Of a stretch of 60,774 bases of DNA, positions 41,091-50,548 are shown piece after piece (within the stretch, counting starts at the first letter, position 1; each line of letters opens with the position of its first letter). Where the stretch lies: the NCBI GenBank assembly GCA_017620525.1, contig JAGAUY010000085.1, forward strand, positions 1 to 60,774, in the 5' to 3' direction. The notes beneath the pieces were generated by a model that made no database searches, was not told the origin of the DNA, and was given only the letters and a program-made list of their open reading frames with translations. Origin of the DNA: Oscillospiraceae bacterium. Its GTDB lineage: Bacteria; Bacillota; Clostridia; Oscillospirales; Oscillospiraceae. A program made the position numbers and the translations under genes.

Positions 41091-41099
41091 TGGTTCCTA

Positions 41100-41128
41100 T
41101 TGAATCCGGGGATTATACATGGTATAAT
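41100..41128 (+). promoter_or_regulatory. Promoter of the polymerase/glycosyltransferase operon (shared promoter pattern)
   Basis: TTGAAT, a 17-base spacer and a perfect TATAAT, within CTATTGAATCC-N10-CATGGTATAAT (41097-41128). The same pattern with identical spacing is at 20166-20197. It probably drives the long run of genes to 57083. Confidence 0.87.
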
Positions 41129-41217
41129 AAACTGATTTATTATGAGATAGTATGCGTATTATCTGGCAGCCGGCCGGATGGTGCAGCTGATTCATATTTG
41201 AAAATGAGGCACAACAA

Positions 41218-42321
41218 ATGTTTTTTCAGTGGTATTTATTTGTGTTATTGATGGTGGTAGCGGCCTTTGCGCCGGCTGCGGGACAGACCTATACGGTGAT
41301 TTCCTGCGGTCAGCGGGAAAAGCGCTACAAATGGGGTGCGGCGCTGGTCATTGCGATTCCGTTGATCTGTCTGGCAGCTGCGCGATCCGAGAATATAGGC
41401 GATACCTATGCGTATGCGGCCGGCTTCAGAAATACACCGACGGTTTGGGCGGAATTCATGGATGTGTATGAAAAGACCGAGAAGGACAGAGGCTTCGTGG
41501 TGTTTACTTACTTCATGAAATACCTGTTCGGGGATGATGAGCGGCTTTACTTTGGCGTTATTGCGTCAGTCTGCCTGATGTGCGTTGTATCTGTTTATCG
41601 GAAGCATTCGTGCAATTTCGCGATGTCGATCTTTTTGTTCATTGCGTCTTCTGACTATGTTCAGTGGAACTACAACGGTATGCGCCAGTTTATTGCGGTG
41701 GCGCTGATCTTTGCGGCGACGGACTGGCTGCTGCAGAAGAAGTATGTGCGCTACTATGTTCTGATTCTGCTGGCATCTACCATCCATGCTTCGGCGCTGA
41801 TCATGATTCCCATGAGCCTGGTCGTTCAGGGCAAACCCTGGAACATCCAGACGGTTTTGATTACGCTGCTGGCTCTGATCGCCATCAATTTCTCCGGCTG
41901 GATGAATAATATGATCGCGGCGCTGATGTCTGACACACAGTACAGCGGTGAGGTCGGCCAATACCTTGAAACAGAGGGAACCAATGTGATCCGGGTCCTG
42001 GTGTTCTGCATCCCTCCGCTGATGGCACTGGCTTTCCGGAAATGGCTGGTCCGCGCGGATTCGAAGATCATGAATCTGTCGACCAATATGTCCATCGTCA
42101 GTATGGGTGTGTACATCGTTTCTGCCGTGACCAGCGGCATCTTTGTCGGCAGACTGCCCATCTATTTCTCACTGTATAATTACATTCTTCTGCCCTGGTT
42201 GGTGGAGCATGTGTTCAGCGAAAGATCCCGCAGACTGGTATATGGCTGCCTGATCGTGTGTTATCTGGCATTTTACTATTACCAGATGCATATTGCGTGG
42301 GATTTCTCTGCCTATACGTAA
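41218..42321 (+). CDS. EpsG-family polysaccharide polymerase (Wzy-like)
   Basis: The 367-residue polytopic membrane protein has about nine to ten hydrophobic segments. It shows typical EpsG features: SENIGDTYAYAAGF near the first loop, EKDRGFVVFTYFMKYLF, and YNGMRQFIAVALIFAATDWL in the middle. It would join lipid-linked repeat units on the outer membrane face. The ATG at 41218 has GAGG upstream. It is the first gene after a strong promoter, followed by glycosyltransferases with short gaps. Confidence 0.87.
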   Translation: MFFQWYLFVLLMVVAAFAPAAGQTYTVISCGQREKRYKWGAALVIAIPLICLAAARSENIGDTYAYAAGFRNTPTVWAEFMDVYEKTEKDRGFVVFTYFMKYLFGDDERLYFGVIASVCLMCVVSVYRKHSCNFAMSIFLFIASSDYVQWNYNGMRQFIAVALIFAATDWLLQKKYVRYYVLILLASTIHASALIMIPMSLVVQGKPWNIQTVLITLLALIAINFSGWMNNMIAALMSDTQYSGEVGQYLETEGTNVIRVLVFCIPPLMALAFRKWLVRADSKIMNLSTNMSIVSMGVYIVSAVTSGIFVGRLPIYFSLYNYILLPWLVEHVFSERSRRLVYGCLIVCYLAFYYYQMHIAWDFSAYT

Positions 42322-42350
42322 TATAGACCGAAGGAGGAATGAAACAGCTG

Positions 42351-43394
42351 ATGATTTCTGTTGTAATTCCTGTTTATAATTCAGAAAAATATCTGCGAAA
42401 ATGTCTGGACAGTGTCCTCAGCCAGACATACCGGCAGCTGCAGATCATATGTGTGGACGATGATTCTTCCGACCGCTCCTGGGAGATATTGGAGCAATAT
42501 GCCGCCGCAGACAGCAGAATCCAGATCTTCCGCAAGGAAAACGAGGGTGTTTCGCTGTCGCGGAATTTTGCGCTGGAGCGGGCGCGGGGCGAGTATGTGC
42601 TGTTCATTGACAGTGATGACTGGATGGATCGTGAAACCTGCGCGTGTGCGCTGGAGGCAATGGAGGAAAGCCGTGCCGATGTTGTGATGTGGTCCTATAT
42701 CCGGGAAATGGGAAAAGAATCCCGCGCAAAAATGATCTTCGATTCGGACCGTGTTTTCGAAGGGCAGGCAGTTCGGGAACGGCTTTACCGGCGCATGGCA
42801 GGCGCCTTCGGCGAGGAACTGGCCCATCCGGAAAATGCTGATGCGTTGTGTACGGTATGGGGCAAGCTTTACCGCAGGGAGCTGATCGAAAAGCATGGAA
42901 TCCGGTTTTATGACATCCGGGAGATCGGAACATATGAAGACGGACTGTTTAATCTGGATGTGTTTTCCCATGTCCGGAAGGCGGTTTTCCTGAACCGGCA
43001 TTTCTATCATTACCGCAGAAATAACGACGCGTCCCTGACCACAGCCTATCGTCCGGATCTGGCACAGCGGTGGGACCGGCTGTTCGAACTGATCCGCGGA
43101 CATATTGAAGCGCGGGAATTGGACCCGACATTTGAAAAGGCACTGGAGAATCGAATCGTGCTGAGCCTGATTCCCCTGGGAATCAACGAAACTGAAAAAA
43201 GGGCGGGAATGATCGAAACGGTCAGAAGCATTAAGACAATCATTTCCACAAAACAGTACCGAAGCGCGATTTTGGATTTTGAAAAGGAACGGCTTCCCCT
43301 TCACTGGAAGATATTCTTTACGTTCGCACAGTGGAACTGGGCGGCAGGCGTAAGCGGGTTGCTGTTCATCATTCAGAAAATCAGAGGCAGGTAA
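42351..43394 (+). CDS. Glycosyltransferase family 2
   Basis: The 347-residue GT-A enzyme has ISVVIPVYNSEKYLRKCLDS, VDDDSSDRSWE and the metal site IDSDDW, plus the later W-G-K-L-Y-R and EDGLFNLD motifs of EpsJ/CpsI-type transferases. AAGGAGG (42331-42337) touches the ATG at 42339 too closely and is 13 bases from the ATG at 42351, where the family-typical MISVVIP begins. I prefer 42351, with 42339 as the alternative. A hydrophobic C-terminus (WAAGVSGLLFII) may touch the membrane. Confidence 0.9.
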   Translation: MISVVIPVYNSEKYLRKCLDSVLSQTYRQLQIICVDDDSSDRSWEILEQYAAADSRIQIFRKENEGVSLSRNFALERARGEYVLFIDSDDWMDRETCACALEAMEESRADVVMWSYIREMGKESRAKMIFDSDRVFEGQAVRERLYRRMAGAFGEELAHPENADALCTVWGKLYRRELIEKHGIRFYDIREIGTYEDGLFNLDVFSHVRKAVFLNRHFYHYRRNNDASLTTAYRPDLAQRWDRLFELIRGHIEARELDPTFEKALENRIVLSLIPLGINETEKRAGMIETVRSIKTIISTKQYRSAILDFEKERLPLHWKIFFTFAQWNWAAGVSGLLFIIQKIRGR

Positions 43395-43398
43395 GAAA

Positions 43399-44391
43399 AT
43401 GGGAGATATCTTTTTCAGCATCATCATTCCGGTATACCGCGTTGAGCGCTATCTGCATGAATGTGTGGACAGCGTTCTGGCGCAGTCTTTCAGGGATTTT
43501 GAGGTCATTCTCGTGGATGACGGCTCGCCGGACCGATGCCCCGGGATCTGTGACGCATATGCGGAAAACGATTCCCGGGTCAGGGTGATCCATAAGGAAA
43601 ACGGAGGTCTGTCCGATGCCAGAAATGCCGGTGTCCGGCAGGCACGGGGCGAATACCTGATGTTTCTGGACAGCGATGACTACTGGGATGACCCTGATGC
43701 TCTGAAAAAGATACACCTGGAGATTACCGGCAGCGGCGCAGGGGCAGATATCGTAATCTTCCAGGCAAAACTGCTGTATCCGGATGGTTCCATGATTCCG
43801 GACAGCGGCAGGTTTCCTGCGGAATTCAATGCCATGGACCCGGAGGAAGCGCTGCGCTTCATGTCCGGGAAAGGACTGCTGATCGGAAGCGCCTGCTCCA
43901 AGGTGATCAAACGGTCTTTTTTCCTCGCCAATGATCTGTTTTTTAAGGTTGGCCTGAAGAGTGAGGATATTGACTGGATCATCCGGGCTGCGGATTGCCT
44001 GCCCAGGTATCTGTATGCGGATCAGTATTTCTATATTTATCGAAAAGGCAGAAGCGAGTCGATCACGGCCAATGTGGATGCGCAGTATCTGAGCCAGTTT
44101 GCGGATATGCTGGAGGGATTTGCGGGCGAATACCATTTCGCAAACGAAACCACGAGGGAGTGTCTGCTGAGCCTGGTCGCATATGAATATATCATCCTGG
44201 CGGCCAAAACGGCCAATCTGGCAGATGGCCGCAAGAGAAAACAGCTGCTGGGAAGAATCAAAAAGCTGCGGCACATTCTGGATTACGATATGCATCCCAA
44301 AGTGCGCAGGATCAGAAAGATGCAGAGAATTATTGGATTTGCTCCGGTCGTGTTTCTTCTGGGCTTTTACTTAAAACACAGAAAGCGTTGA
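43399..44391 (+). CDS. Glycosyltransferase family 2
   Basis: The 330-residue GT-A enzyme has FSIIIPVYRVERYLHECVDS, LVDDGSPDRC, ENGGLSDARN and LDSDDYW. Its first 80 residues closely resemble those of the gene at 48659 (shared DDGSPD.C, RVIHKENGGLSDARN), so the two are paralogues. The C-terminus (FAPVVFLLGFYL) is hydrophobic. It lies 4 bases after the previous gene and overlaps the spacing of the next one, deep in the operon. The sugar specificity is unknown. Confidence 0.9.
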   Translation: MGDIFFSIIIPVYRVERYLHECVDSVLAQSFRDFEVILVDDGSPDRCPGICDAYAENDSRVRVIHKENGGLSDARNAGVRQARGEYLMFLDSDDYWDDPDALKKIHLEITGSGAGADIVIFQAKLLYPDGSMIPDSGRFPAEFNAMDPEEALRFMSGKGLLIGSACSKVIKRSFFLANDLFFKVGLKSEDIDWIIRAADCLPRYLYADQYFYIYRKGRSESITANVDAQYLSQFADMLEGFAGEYHFANETTRECLLSLVAYEYIILAAKTANLADGRKRKQLLGRIKKLRHILDYDMHPKVRRIRKMQRIIGFAPVVFLLGFYLKHRKR

Positions 44392-44396
44392 AAGAT

Positions 44397-45290
44397 ATGG
44401 TAACACTTACAGTATTCACCCCTACCTATAACCGGGCATACTGCCTCCACAAAGGCTACGAGGCCCTTTGCCGCCAGAGCTGCAAGGATTTTGAGTGGAT
44501 CATCATTGACGACGGTTCTACGGACAATACCCGTCAGATGGTGGAAGGCTGGATGCGCAGAGATAACGGGTTCCGTATCCGCTATGTATACAAAGAGAAC
44601 GGCGGTATGTACACCGGCTATAATGCGGCCATCGCCATTGCCGAAACGGAACTGACGGTCTGCATCGACAGCGATGACCATATGCCGGATGACGCGGTGG
44701 AGAAGATCATAACTTTCTGGAATGAGCATCGGGATGAAGGCTATGCAGGTATCGTCGGTCTGGACTGCTTCGAATCCGGTGAGATCCTGGGAGATCCATT
44801 CCCGGATCAGAAGAGCATCAATCTGATCGATCTGGCCATCGGAAAGTACAAGCTCAACAACCGGGACCGTAAGATCGTAGTGAGGACGGACCTGTATAAA
44901 TCCGTGGCGCCGATGAAGGAATTTCCCGGCGAGAAGGACTTCAATCCCCATATCATGCATCTGCAGATCAGCCGGAATTATGACTTCCTTGTGCTGAATG
45001 AGAATCTCTGCTTTGTGGAGTATCAGCCTGACGGCATGACGAATACCGTATTCAAGCAGTATTTGAGAAGTCCCCGCAGTTTCCGGGAGACCAGGCTGTT
45101 CGATATGTCGATCAAAGAGGCGCCTGTGTCGTATACGGTCAAAAAGACGATCCATTATGTTTCGTCCTGCATCCTTTCCGGTGAGCCGTGCATTTGCGCG
45201 TCCCCCCGAAAACTGCTGACGGTATTGCTGTACCCCTTCGGCTGGCTGCTGGCGCTTTACATTCGTTATTACAACCACAAGCATCCATAA
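44397..45290 (+). CDS. Glycosyltransferase family 2, short form
   Basis: The 297-residue GT-A enzyme has LTVFTPTYNRAYCLHKGYEA, IIDDGSTDNT, ENGGMYTGYN and CIDSDDH. It is paralogous to the gene at 49673 (TVFTPTYNRAY, DFEW..DDGS). The ATG at 44397 is preferred to the TTG at 44388 because it yields the same N-terminus as that paralogue. Neither has a strong ribosome site, so coupling to the upstream stop is likely. The C-terminus is hydrophobic (LLTVLLYPFGWLLALYI). Confidence 0.88.
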   Translation: MVTLTVFTPTYNRAYCLHKGYEALCRQSCKDFEWIIIDDGSTDNTRQMVEGWMRRDNGFRIRYVYKENGGMYTGYNAAIAIAETELTVCIDSDDHMPDDAVEKIITFWNEHRDEGYAGIVGLDCFESGEILGDPFPDQKSINLIDLAIGKYKLNNRDRKIVVRTDLYKSVAPMKEFPGEKDFNPHIMHLQISRNYDFLVLNENLCFVEYQPDGMTNTVFKQYLRSPRSFRETRLFDMSIKEAPVSYTVKKTIHYVSSCILSGEPCICASPRKLLTVLLYPFGWLLALYIRYYNHKHP

Positions 45291-45302
45291 AGGGGTGTTG
45301 AT

Positions 45303-46418
45303 ATGCAGAAAAGAATCCTGTTCCTGATCCATGACCTGGGGCACGGCGGCGCGGAGAAGGTGCTGGTGAATCTGGTCAATAATATGGACAGAGATAAATT
45401 CGATATTACGCTCATCGCACTCTTCGGAGGAGGTATCAATGAGCAGTTTCTTGCGCCGCACATCAAATACCGGGCAGTGTTTCCCAGATCCTTCCCGGGC
45501 AACAGCCGCGTGATGAAACTGCTGACACCGAAACAGCTCCACAGGCTGTGCGTCAGGGAGCGTTACGACATTGAAGTGTCCTACCTGGAGGGCCCCTCGG
45601 CCCGTGTGATCAGCGGCTGCGATGATCCGGATACCAGGCTGGTTTCCTGGATCCATGTGGAGCAGCATACCATGAAGACCCTTGCCGGTTCCTTCCGAAG
45701 TGAGCAGGAGGCCCGGCGCTGCTATGACCGCTTTGATCAGACTGTCTGCGTTTCTCAGTTTGTCAAAGAGGATTTTTGCAGGATCCTGGATTTCGGGAAA
45801 CCCTGTACGGTGTTGTACAATACAGTGGAATCCGCGAAGATTCTGGAAAAATCCCGGGAGAAAGCGCCGGGATTGCTGGACGATGGAAAGATTCGGCTGG
45901 TCGCTGTGGGAACGCTGAAGGAAAACAAGGGATACAGCCGGATGCTGCGGATTATCAGACGGCTGCGGGATGAAGCCTGCCCGATCCATCTGTACATTCT
46001 GGGGGAGGGGCCTCAGAAGCAGGAACTGGAAGCATTCGTTCAGGAGAATGCGATGGAGGACACGGTTGCATTCCTGGGATATGATACCAATCCCTATCGC
46101 TATGTCGCCGGGTGTGATCTGTTCATCTGCGCCAGCTTTGCGGAAGGATTTTCCACTGCCGCGACAGAGGCGCTGATCGTGGGCACGCCGGTCTGTACTG
46201 TGGATGTGTCCGGCATGAAGGAAATGCTGGGCGCTCATAATGAGTACGGTGTGGTTACAAAAAATGATGAAGAAGCGCTTTACCGGGGCATAAAAAAACT
46301 GCTGGAGGACCGGGAGCTGCTGCATCATTATCAGGAGCGGGCGAAGATCCGCGGCAGAGATTTTGAGACACACAGCACAGTTGACGCGGTTGAAAGAATG
46401 CTGGAATCGCTCCTGTAA
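45303..46418 (+). CDS. Glycosyltransferase family 4
   Basis: The 371-residue GT-B enzyme has an N-terminal acceptor domain (ILFLIHDLGHGGAEKVLVNLV). The C-terminal GT4 domain has VGTLKENKGY, LYILGEGPQKQELE, FLGYDTNPY and a retaining-type EGFSTAATEALIVGTPVCTVD. A GGGGTGTTG site precedes the ATG. It is the only GT4 enzyme in this half of the locus. Confidence 0.92.
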   Translation: MQKRILFLIHDLGHGGAEKVLVNLVNNMDRDKFDITLIALFGGGINEQFLAPHIKYRAVFPRSFPGNSRVMKLLTPKQLHRLCVRERYDIEVSYLEGPSARVISGCDDPDTRLVSWIHVEQHTMKTLAGSFRSEQEARRCYDRFDQTVCVSQFVKEDFCRILDFGKPCTVLYNTVESAKILEKSREKAPGLLDDGKIRLVAVGTLKENKGYSRMLRIIRRLRDEACPIHLYILGEGPQKQELEAFVQENAMEDTVAFLGYDTNPYRYVAGCDLFICASFAEGFSTAATEALIVGTPVCTVDVSGMKEMLGAHNEYGVVTKNDEEALYRGIKKLLEDRELLHHYQERAKIRGRDFETHSTVDAVERMLESLL

Positions 46419-46429
46419 ACGGAGGAAGT

Positions 46430-47620
46430 ATGAAACAAGATATTTATTTGATCCTGTACAACAAGATAAAAAACGAAGCGGCAGCTGTTTTCCTGGCAAA
46501 TGTGTGTTATTTTTTGCTGTGTGTCTGCTATTTTATCCGGAGCGCTTTTCTGAAAAAGGATATTGTTCGTCCGAACATCGGGGAATCCAGACGGATGGTG
46601 GAGGCTGTATCCCCAAAGCCTGTTTCGGCACACCAGATTGTCAATCAGCCGGTGGACCCCGAAGTGGATCTTTCCGTGATCATTCCGGTGTATAATTACG
46701 AGCATGTGCTGGAGAATATGCTCCGCTCCGTGCTGAATCAGCGGACCCGATTCAGCTATGAAGTGGTTGTGGTCGATGACGGATCCCGAGAAGAGGCAAA
46801 ATGCATTCTGCGCAGGTATCAGGACGTTGAAAACGTCCGGGTGATCTTTCAGGAAAACCAGGGCATTTCCGGCGCCCGAAATACCGGACTGAACGCGATC
46901 CGGGGAAAATATGTCATGTTCGTGGACTGTGACGATACCGTACACGAGGATATCGTTGAAAAACTGATGGGAGAAGCCTGCAGAACGGGTGCGGATATCG
47001 TGATGGGTGCCCATGCCCTGGTCAGGGAGAAAAACGGCGCGGAGATATCCAGAAGAAAGGATATCTATCCCGCGGCCAATCTGGAGCGCTACCGCGATGG
47101 AGATGTGATCATGAATTACCCGGGACTTCCATGGGGCAAGGTCTACAGAAGATCCCTGTTTGAGCAGGTTCGCTTCCCGGTGAATTACTGGTATGAGGAT
47201 ACGGTGATTCAGTTTCTGATCTTCAGACTGGCCAAAAGCTTCTCCTATGTTCCGGAAGTCCTGTATGATTACCGCTGGTATGAGGGTAATTATTCCAAAG
47301 TTCAGTCCAAATCCAGTTCCAGAGTGGTCGAGCATTACTGGATCGTAGAGTATATGCTGGAGCAGAGCCGCAAGATCGGTCTGAAGGCGGATCCGGTGGA
47401 ATATAAGGTGCTGCTGCGCCATCTGGGCGGATATCTCTACCATGCCGTTGCCGGTCTGGATGAAGATGTAAAGAAAGCATTGTTTGATCTGGCATGCCAT
47501 ATCGTGGAGAAACACAAAGTTGCCATGCCCAACGGAATGAATCTGAAACTGCGGGAGCTGGAAAAGAGCTTTTTGCACCGAGACTATGCAAAGTGGGTTC
47601 TGGTTTCCCGCAGTCTGTAA
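46430..47620 (+). CDS. Glycosyltransferase family 2 with N-terminal membrane segment
   Basis: The 396 residues have about 75 extra N-terminal residues including a hydrophobic helix (AAVFLANVCYFLLCVCYFI). The GT-A domain follows with LSVIIPVYNYEHVLENMLRS, VVVDDGSREE, ENQGISGARN and VDCDDTV. The membrane segment should tether it near lipid-linked substrate. GGAGG lies 5 bases before the ATG. The sugar is unknown. Confidence 0.9.
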   Translation: MKQDIYLILYNKIKNEAAAVFLANVCYFLLCVCYFIRSAFLKKDIVRPNIGESRRMVEAVSPKPVSAHQIVNQPVDPEVDLSVIIPVYNYEHVLENMLRSVLNQRTRFSYEVVVVDDGSREEAKCILRRYQDVENVRVIFQENQGISGARNTGLNAIRGKYVMFVDCDDTVHEDIVEKLMGEACRTGADIVMGAHALVREKNGAEISRRKDIYPAANLERYRDGDVIMNYPGLPWGKVYRRSLFEQVRFPVNYWYEDTVIQFLIFRLAKSFSYVPEVLYDYRWYEGNYSKVQSKSSSRVVEHYWIVEYMLEQSRKIGLKADPVEYKVLLRHLGGYLYHAVAGLDEDVKKALFDLACHIVEKHKVAMPNGMNLKLRELEKSFLHRDYAKWVLVSRSL

Positions 47621-47641
47621 GCCAAGCGAGGAAGTGCAGTG

Positions 47642-48631
47642 ATGTCGGAATTAGTAAGCATCATCGTGCCTGTGTACAACAGCGCACCATATCTGAATCA
47701 GAATATAGAGTCGATTCTGAACCAGAGTCACCGGGAACTGGAGATTCTGTACATTGATGACGGTTCGCAGGATGACAGCGGAACAATCCTGCGGAAGTAT
47801 GCTGCATCCGATGGGCGGATCCGTGTCATCCGGCAGGAGAACCACGGCGTATCCCACGCCCGCAATACCGGATTGAATGCGGCAACAGGCCGGTATATTA
47901 CGTTTGTGGATGCGGACGACCATATAGAAAGCGGCTATGTCGAGCAGCTTCTTGAGGGCATCCGGCGGGAGGGGGCGGACATTTCCTGCTGCGGCTTTAT
48001 GCTGCACAGGCCCGACCGGTCAATTCCTGTCCACGGAACGGGTGAAAAATATATCTGGGGCAGGGAAGAAGCGCTGGAGCAGCTGATCACCGGCTCGGTA
48101 CTGGAGCCGGGAGTATGGGGAAAACTGTTTCGGGCAGAGCTGCTGCGGGAAGTGCGCTTTGAAACGGGGATCAGGTATAATGAAGATTACCTGTTCAACC
48201 TTATGGTGTTCCCGAAGGCGGAAAAGACAGTGTTTCAGGATCTGCCGCTTTACAACTATGTGCTTCACGCAAATTCCGCGACCACCAATCCTCCGGTGCT
48301 CAAGCGTGCGGAGGACCTGGTGCGTGTGGCGGAAATGTCTGCGGATACGCTCCAGGAGGGCAGACTCAGGGATATTCTGGTCAGAAAGCAGTACATGGGT
48401 TATCTTGGAAACTATAATTCCCTGCTGTATGACCGCGGTGCGGAAATCAGTGCATATCGGAAGCAACTGCGGAAAAAAATCTGCGGAAGCAAACAGTATT
48501 ATCGATCCGCTTCGATGAACAAGAAGGAATTGTTCTATTATGCGGGTATCTGTTACTGTCCGTTCCTGTACAAATATATTTATAAGATCCTGAAGCGGCT
48601 CATGCCCGACCGCCGCACATTTAAGATTTGA
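47642..48631 (+). CDS. Glycosyltransferase family 2
   Basis: The 329-residue GT-A enzyme has VSIIVPVYNSAPYLNQNIES, YIDDGSQDDS, ENHGVSHARN and VDADDHI, then WGKLFR and EDYLFNLM. A GTG one codon upstream is possible, but AGGAAG fits the ATG at 47642 better (7-base spacing). The C-terminal region is basic and aromatic (YKYIYKILKRL). Confidence 0.9.
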   Translation: MSELVSIIVPVYNSAPYLNQNIESILNQSHRELEILYIDDGSQDDSGTILRKYAASDGRIRVIRQENHGVSHARNTGLNAATGRYITFVDADDHIESGYVEQLLEGIRREGADISCCGFMLHRPDRSIPVHGTGEKYIWGREEALEQLITGSVLEPGVWGKLFRAELLREVRFETGIRYNEDYLFNLMVFPKAEKTVFQDLPLYNYVLHANSATTNPPVLKRAEDLVRVAEMSADTLQEGRLRDILVRKQYMGYLGNYNSLLYDRGAEISAYRKQLRKKICGSKQYYRSASMNKKELFYYAGICYCPFLYKYIYKILKRLMPDRRTFKI

Positions 48632-48658
48632 TATCATTCGAACTGGCAGGTGATTGAG

Positions 48659-49633
48659 ATGAAAGCAGCGCATATTAGTGTGATTGTACCGATCTATAAG
48701 GTGGAAGCATACCTGGACGGCTGTATAAACTCCATTGTGAATCAAACCTACACAGACGTTGAGATCATTCTGGTGGATGATGGTTCTCCCGATAAATGCG
48801 GGGCAATATGTGATACCTGGGCGAAAAGGGATCACCGGATCAGAGTCATTCATAAAGAAAACGGAGGTTTGAGCGATGCCAGAAATGTTGGAATGGCAGC
48901 GGCATCAGGGGAATACATTGCCTTCGTTGACAGCGATGATACCTTGGAACCGACATTTCTGGAAGAATTGCATACCGCCATTGTCCGCTCCCATGCGGAT
49001 ATTGCGGAATGTGCAATGGATTATGTGGACGAGCAGGACCGCCTGCTGCGCCACCGGGGAGCGGCAGACATTCCGGTGATGGAGAAGACAGAAGCGATAC
49101 GTCGTCTGGTTCTGGAAGATGGTATTTATCAGACGGTGGTCAATAAATTGTACCGCCGTTCTGTGATCGAAGGAGTCCCTTTTGAAAAGGGAAAGTGTCA
49201 TGAGGATGATTTCTGGACCTACCAGATATTTGACCGGATCGAGCGGCTTGTGGTGGTTCAGAATCCGTTGTACCATTATCTGCAGCGCGGCACGGGCATT
49301 ATGGGCTCGGCCTATTCACTCAGACGTCTGGATGCTCTGGAGGCCAGGTTCCGCCGGATGGAGTATCTGCAGAAAGACCCGCGCCTGGCGCTGCTGACAA
49401 GACAGCAGCTGCAGTATGACTGCCTGTTCCATTATCAGTGTTCCCTGCGGTATCTGACCGGAGCAGAGCAGGAACAGGCTCTGCAGCAGATTCGGGAGAT
49501 CATGAAGCAAAATCCCCGGGTCCCCCTCAAGGAGATGACGTCTGCGTGGAAACAGCGTATCTGGCTGGAGCTGTTTCGGATCGCACCGGGGCTGACAGCA
49601 CGTCTGAGAAACGCTGCCGGAATCGGACAATAA
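48659..49633 (+). CDS. Glycosyltransferase family 2
   Basis: The 324-residue GT-A enzyme has ISVIVPIYKVEAYLDGCINS, LVDDGSPDKC, ENGGLSDARN and VDSDDTL, and is a paralogue of the gene at 43399. The ATG at 48659 is chosen because AGGTGA lies 5 bases upstream; a GTG at 48650 is the alternative. A small GC-rich hairpin (gccggaatgccggc) lies between it and the next gene without a T-run. Confidence 0.9.
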   Translation: MKAAHISVIVPIYKVEAYLDGCINSIVNQTYTDVEIILVDDGSPDKCGAICDTWAKRDHRIRVIHKENGGLSDARNVGMAAASGEYIAFVDSDDTLEPTFLEELHTAIVRSHADIAECAMDYVDEQDRLLRHRGAADIPVMEKTEAIRRLVLEDGIYQTVVNKLYRRSVIEGVPFEKGKCHEDDFWTYQIFDRIERLVVVQNPLYHYLQRGTGIMGSAYSLRRLDALEARFRRMEYLQKDPRLALLTRQQLQYDCLFHYQCSLRYLTGAEQEQALQQIREIMKQNPRVPLKEMTSAWKQRIWLELFRIAPGLTARLRNAAGIGQ

Positions 49634-49672
49634 AGCTCCGGCCGGAATGCCGGCGGAAAGAGGATCGTACAT

Positions 49673-50542
49673 ATGAAGATAACCGTATTTACGCCCACCT
49701 ACAACCGGGCATACATTCTTGAAAAATTGTATCGTTCCCTCCAGAAGCAGACCTGCCGGGACTTTGAATGGCTGGTGGTGGATGATGGCTCTGCGGATGA
49801 AACGCAGGAACTGTTCCGGAAGTGGGAAATGGAAGAAAACTCTTTTTCCATCCGCTATTTCAAAACGGAAAACGGCGGAAAATGCCGGGCCATCAACCAC
49901 GGGCTGAAGCTGGCCCGGGGAGAACTGTTTTTTACGGTGGATTCGGATGATACGCTGACTGAGGATGCATTGGAAAAAGTCATCTCCTGGGAGGCGGCGC
50001 TTCCTTCTGACGGCAGGTATTGCGGCATTGCAGGAAATCCTGGTACATCCGATGCATACACACCGAACCGGCTGTTCGACGGAGGCTATTTTGACGGTAC
50101 GCTCCTGGACCGCTATGGGAGCGTGGATGGAGAGCGCGCGATCGTGTTTTACACGCAGATTTACCGGAATTATCTCTATCCTGAGTTTGAGGGAGAGAAA
50201 TTCCTGACAGAAGCGGTGGTGTATAACCGGATGGCCCATGACGGCTATCGGATGCGCTTTTATAATGACATCATATATATCTATGAATACCGGAACGACG
50301 GCCTTACCAAAGCGGGCAGAAGGCTGTTTCTGGATAATCCCCGGGGATATGGCCTGTGGCTGCGGGAAAAGGCGGAATTTGAAAATGCTTCCCGGATCGA
50401 TAAGCTGAAAATGTACTACACATTCACCTGTGACCTGTCCGCGCAGTATGACGACAGTTCCATGATCGCAGAGTGCATCGGTGCCCCTGAAATGCTGGTG
50501 CGGTTTATCATCATGGCAAGGAAGCTTTTGAAAAAGGGTTGA
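49673..50542 (+). CDS. Glycosyltransferase family 2, short form
   Basis: The 289-residue GT-A enzyme has ITVFTPTYNRAYILEKLYRS, VVDDGSADET, ENGGKCRAINH and VDSDDTL. It is paralogous to the gene at 44397. AAAGAGGATC precedes the ATG. The C-terminus is predicted helical and basic. It is followed 6 bases later by a pyruvyl transferase gene. Confidence 0.9.
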   Translation: MKITVFTPTYNRAYILEKLYRSLQKQTCRDFEWLVVDDGSADETQELFRKWEMEENSFSIRYFKTENGGKCRAINHGLKLARGELFFTVDSDDTLTEDALEKVISWEAALPSDGRYCGIAGNPGTSDAYTPNRLFDGGYFDGTLLDRYGSVDGERAIVFYTQIYRNYLYPEFEGEKFLTEAVVYNRMAHDGYRMRFYNDIIYIYEYRNDGLTKAGRRLFLDNPRGYGLWLREKAEFENASRIDKLKMYYTFTCDLSAQYDDSSMIAECIGAPEMLVRFIIMARKLLKKG

Positions 50543-50548
50543 GAGACG

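Larger units (their letters stand above)
40896..41099 (+). other. Non-coding stretch with several hairpins upstream of the polymerase gene
   Basis: This makes up most of a 322-base gap. It holds the 12-base palindrome cgcttcgaagcg (40915-40926), the 15-bp hairpin at 40942-40975 and a nested hairpin at 41043-41084 followed by TTTTGTGTT. AATGC (41043-41047) could pair either with GCATT upstream (41020-41024) or with CGCATT downstream, so alternative folds are possible. No convincing reading frame is visible. Confidence 0.55.

Noticed and set aside
49636-49660. GC-rich hairpin between two glycosyltransferase genes
   Set aside because: The stem is only about 5 bp and no T-run follows; treated as a spacer and not a terminator.
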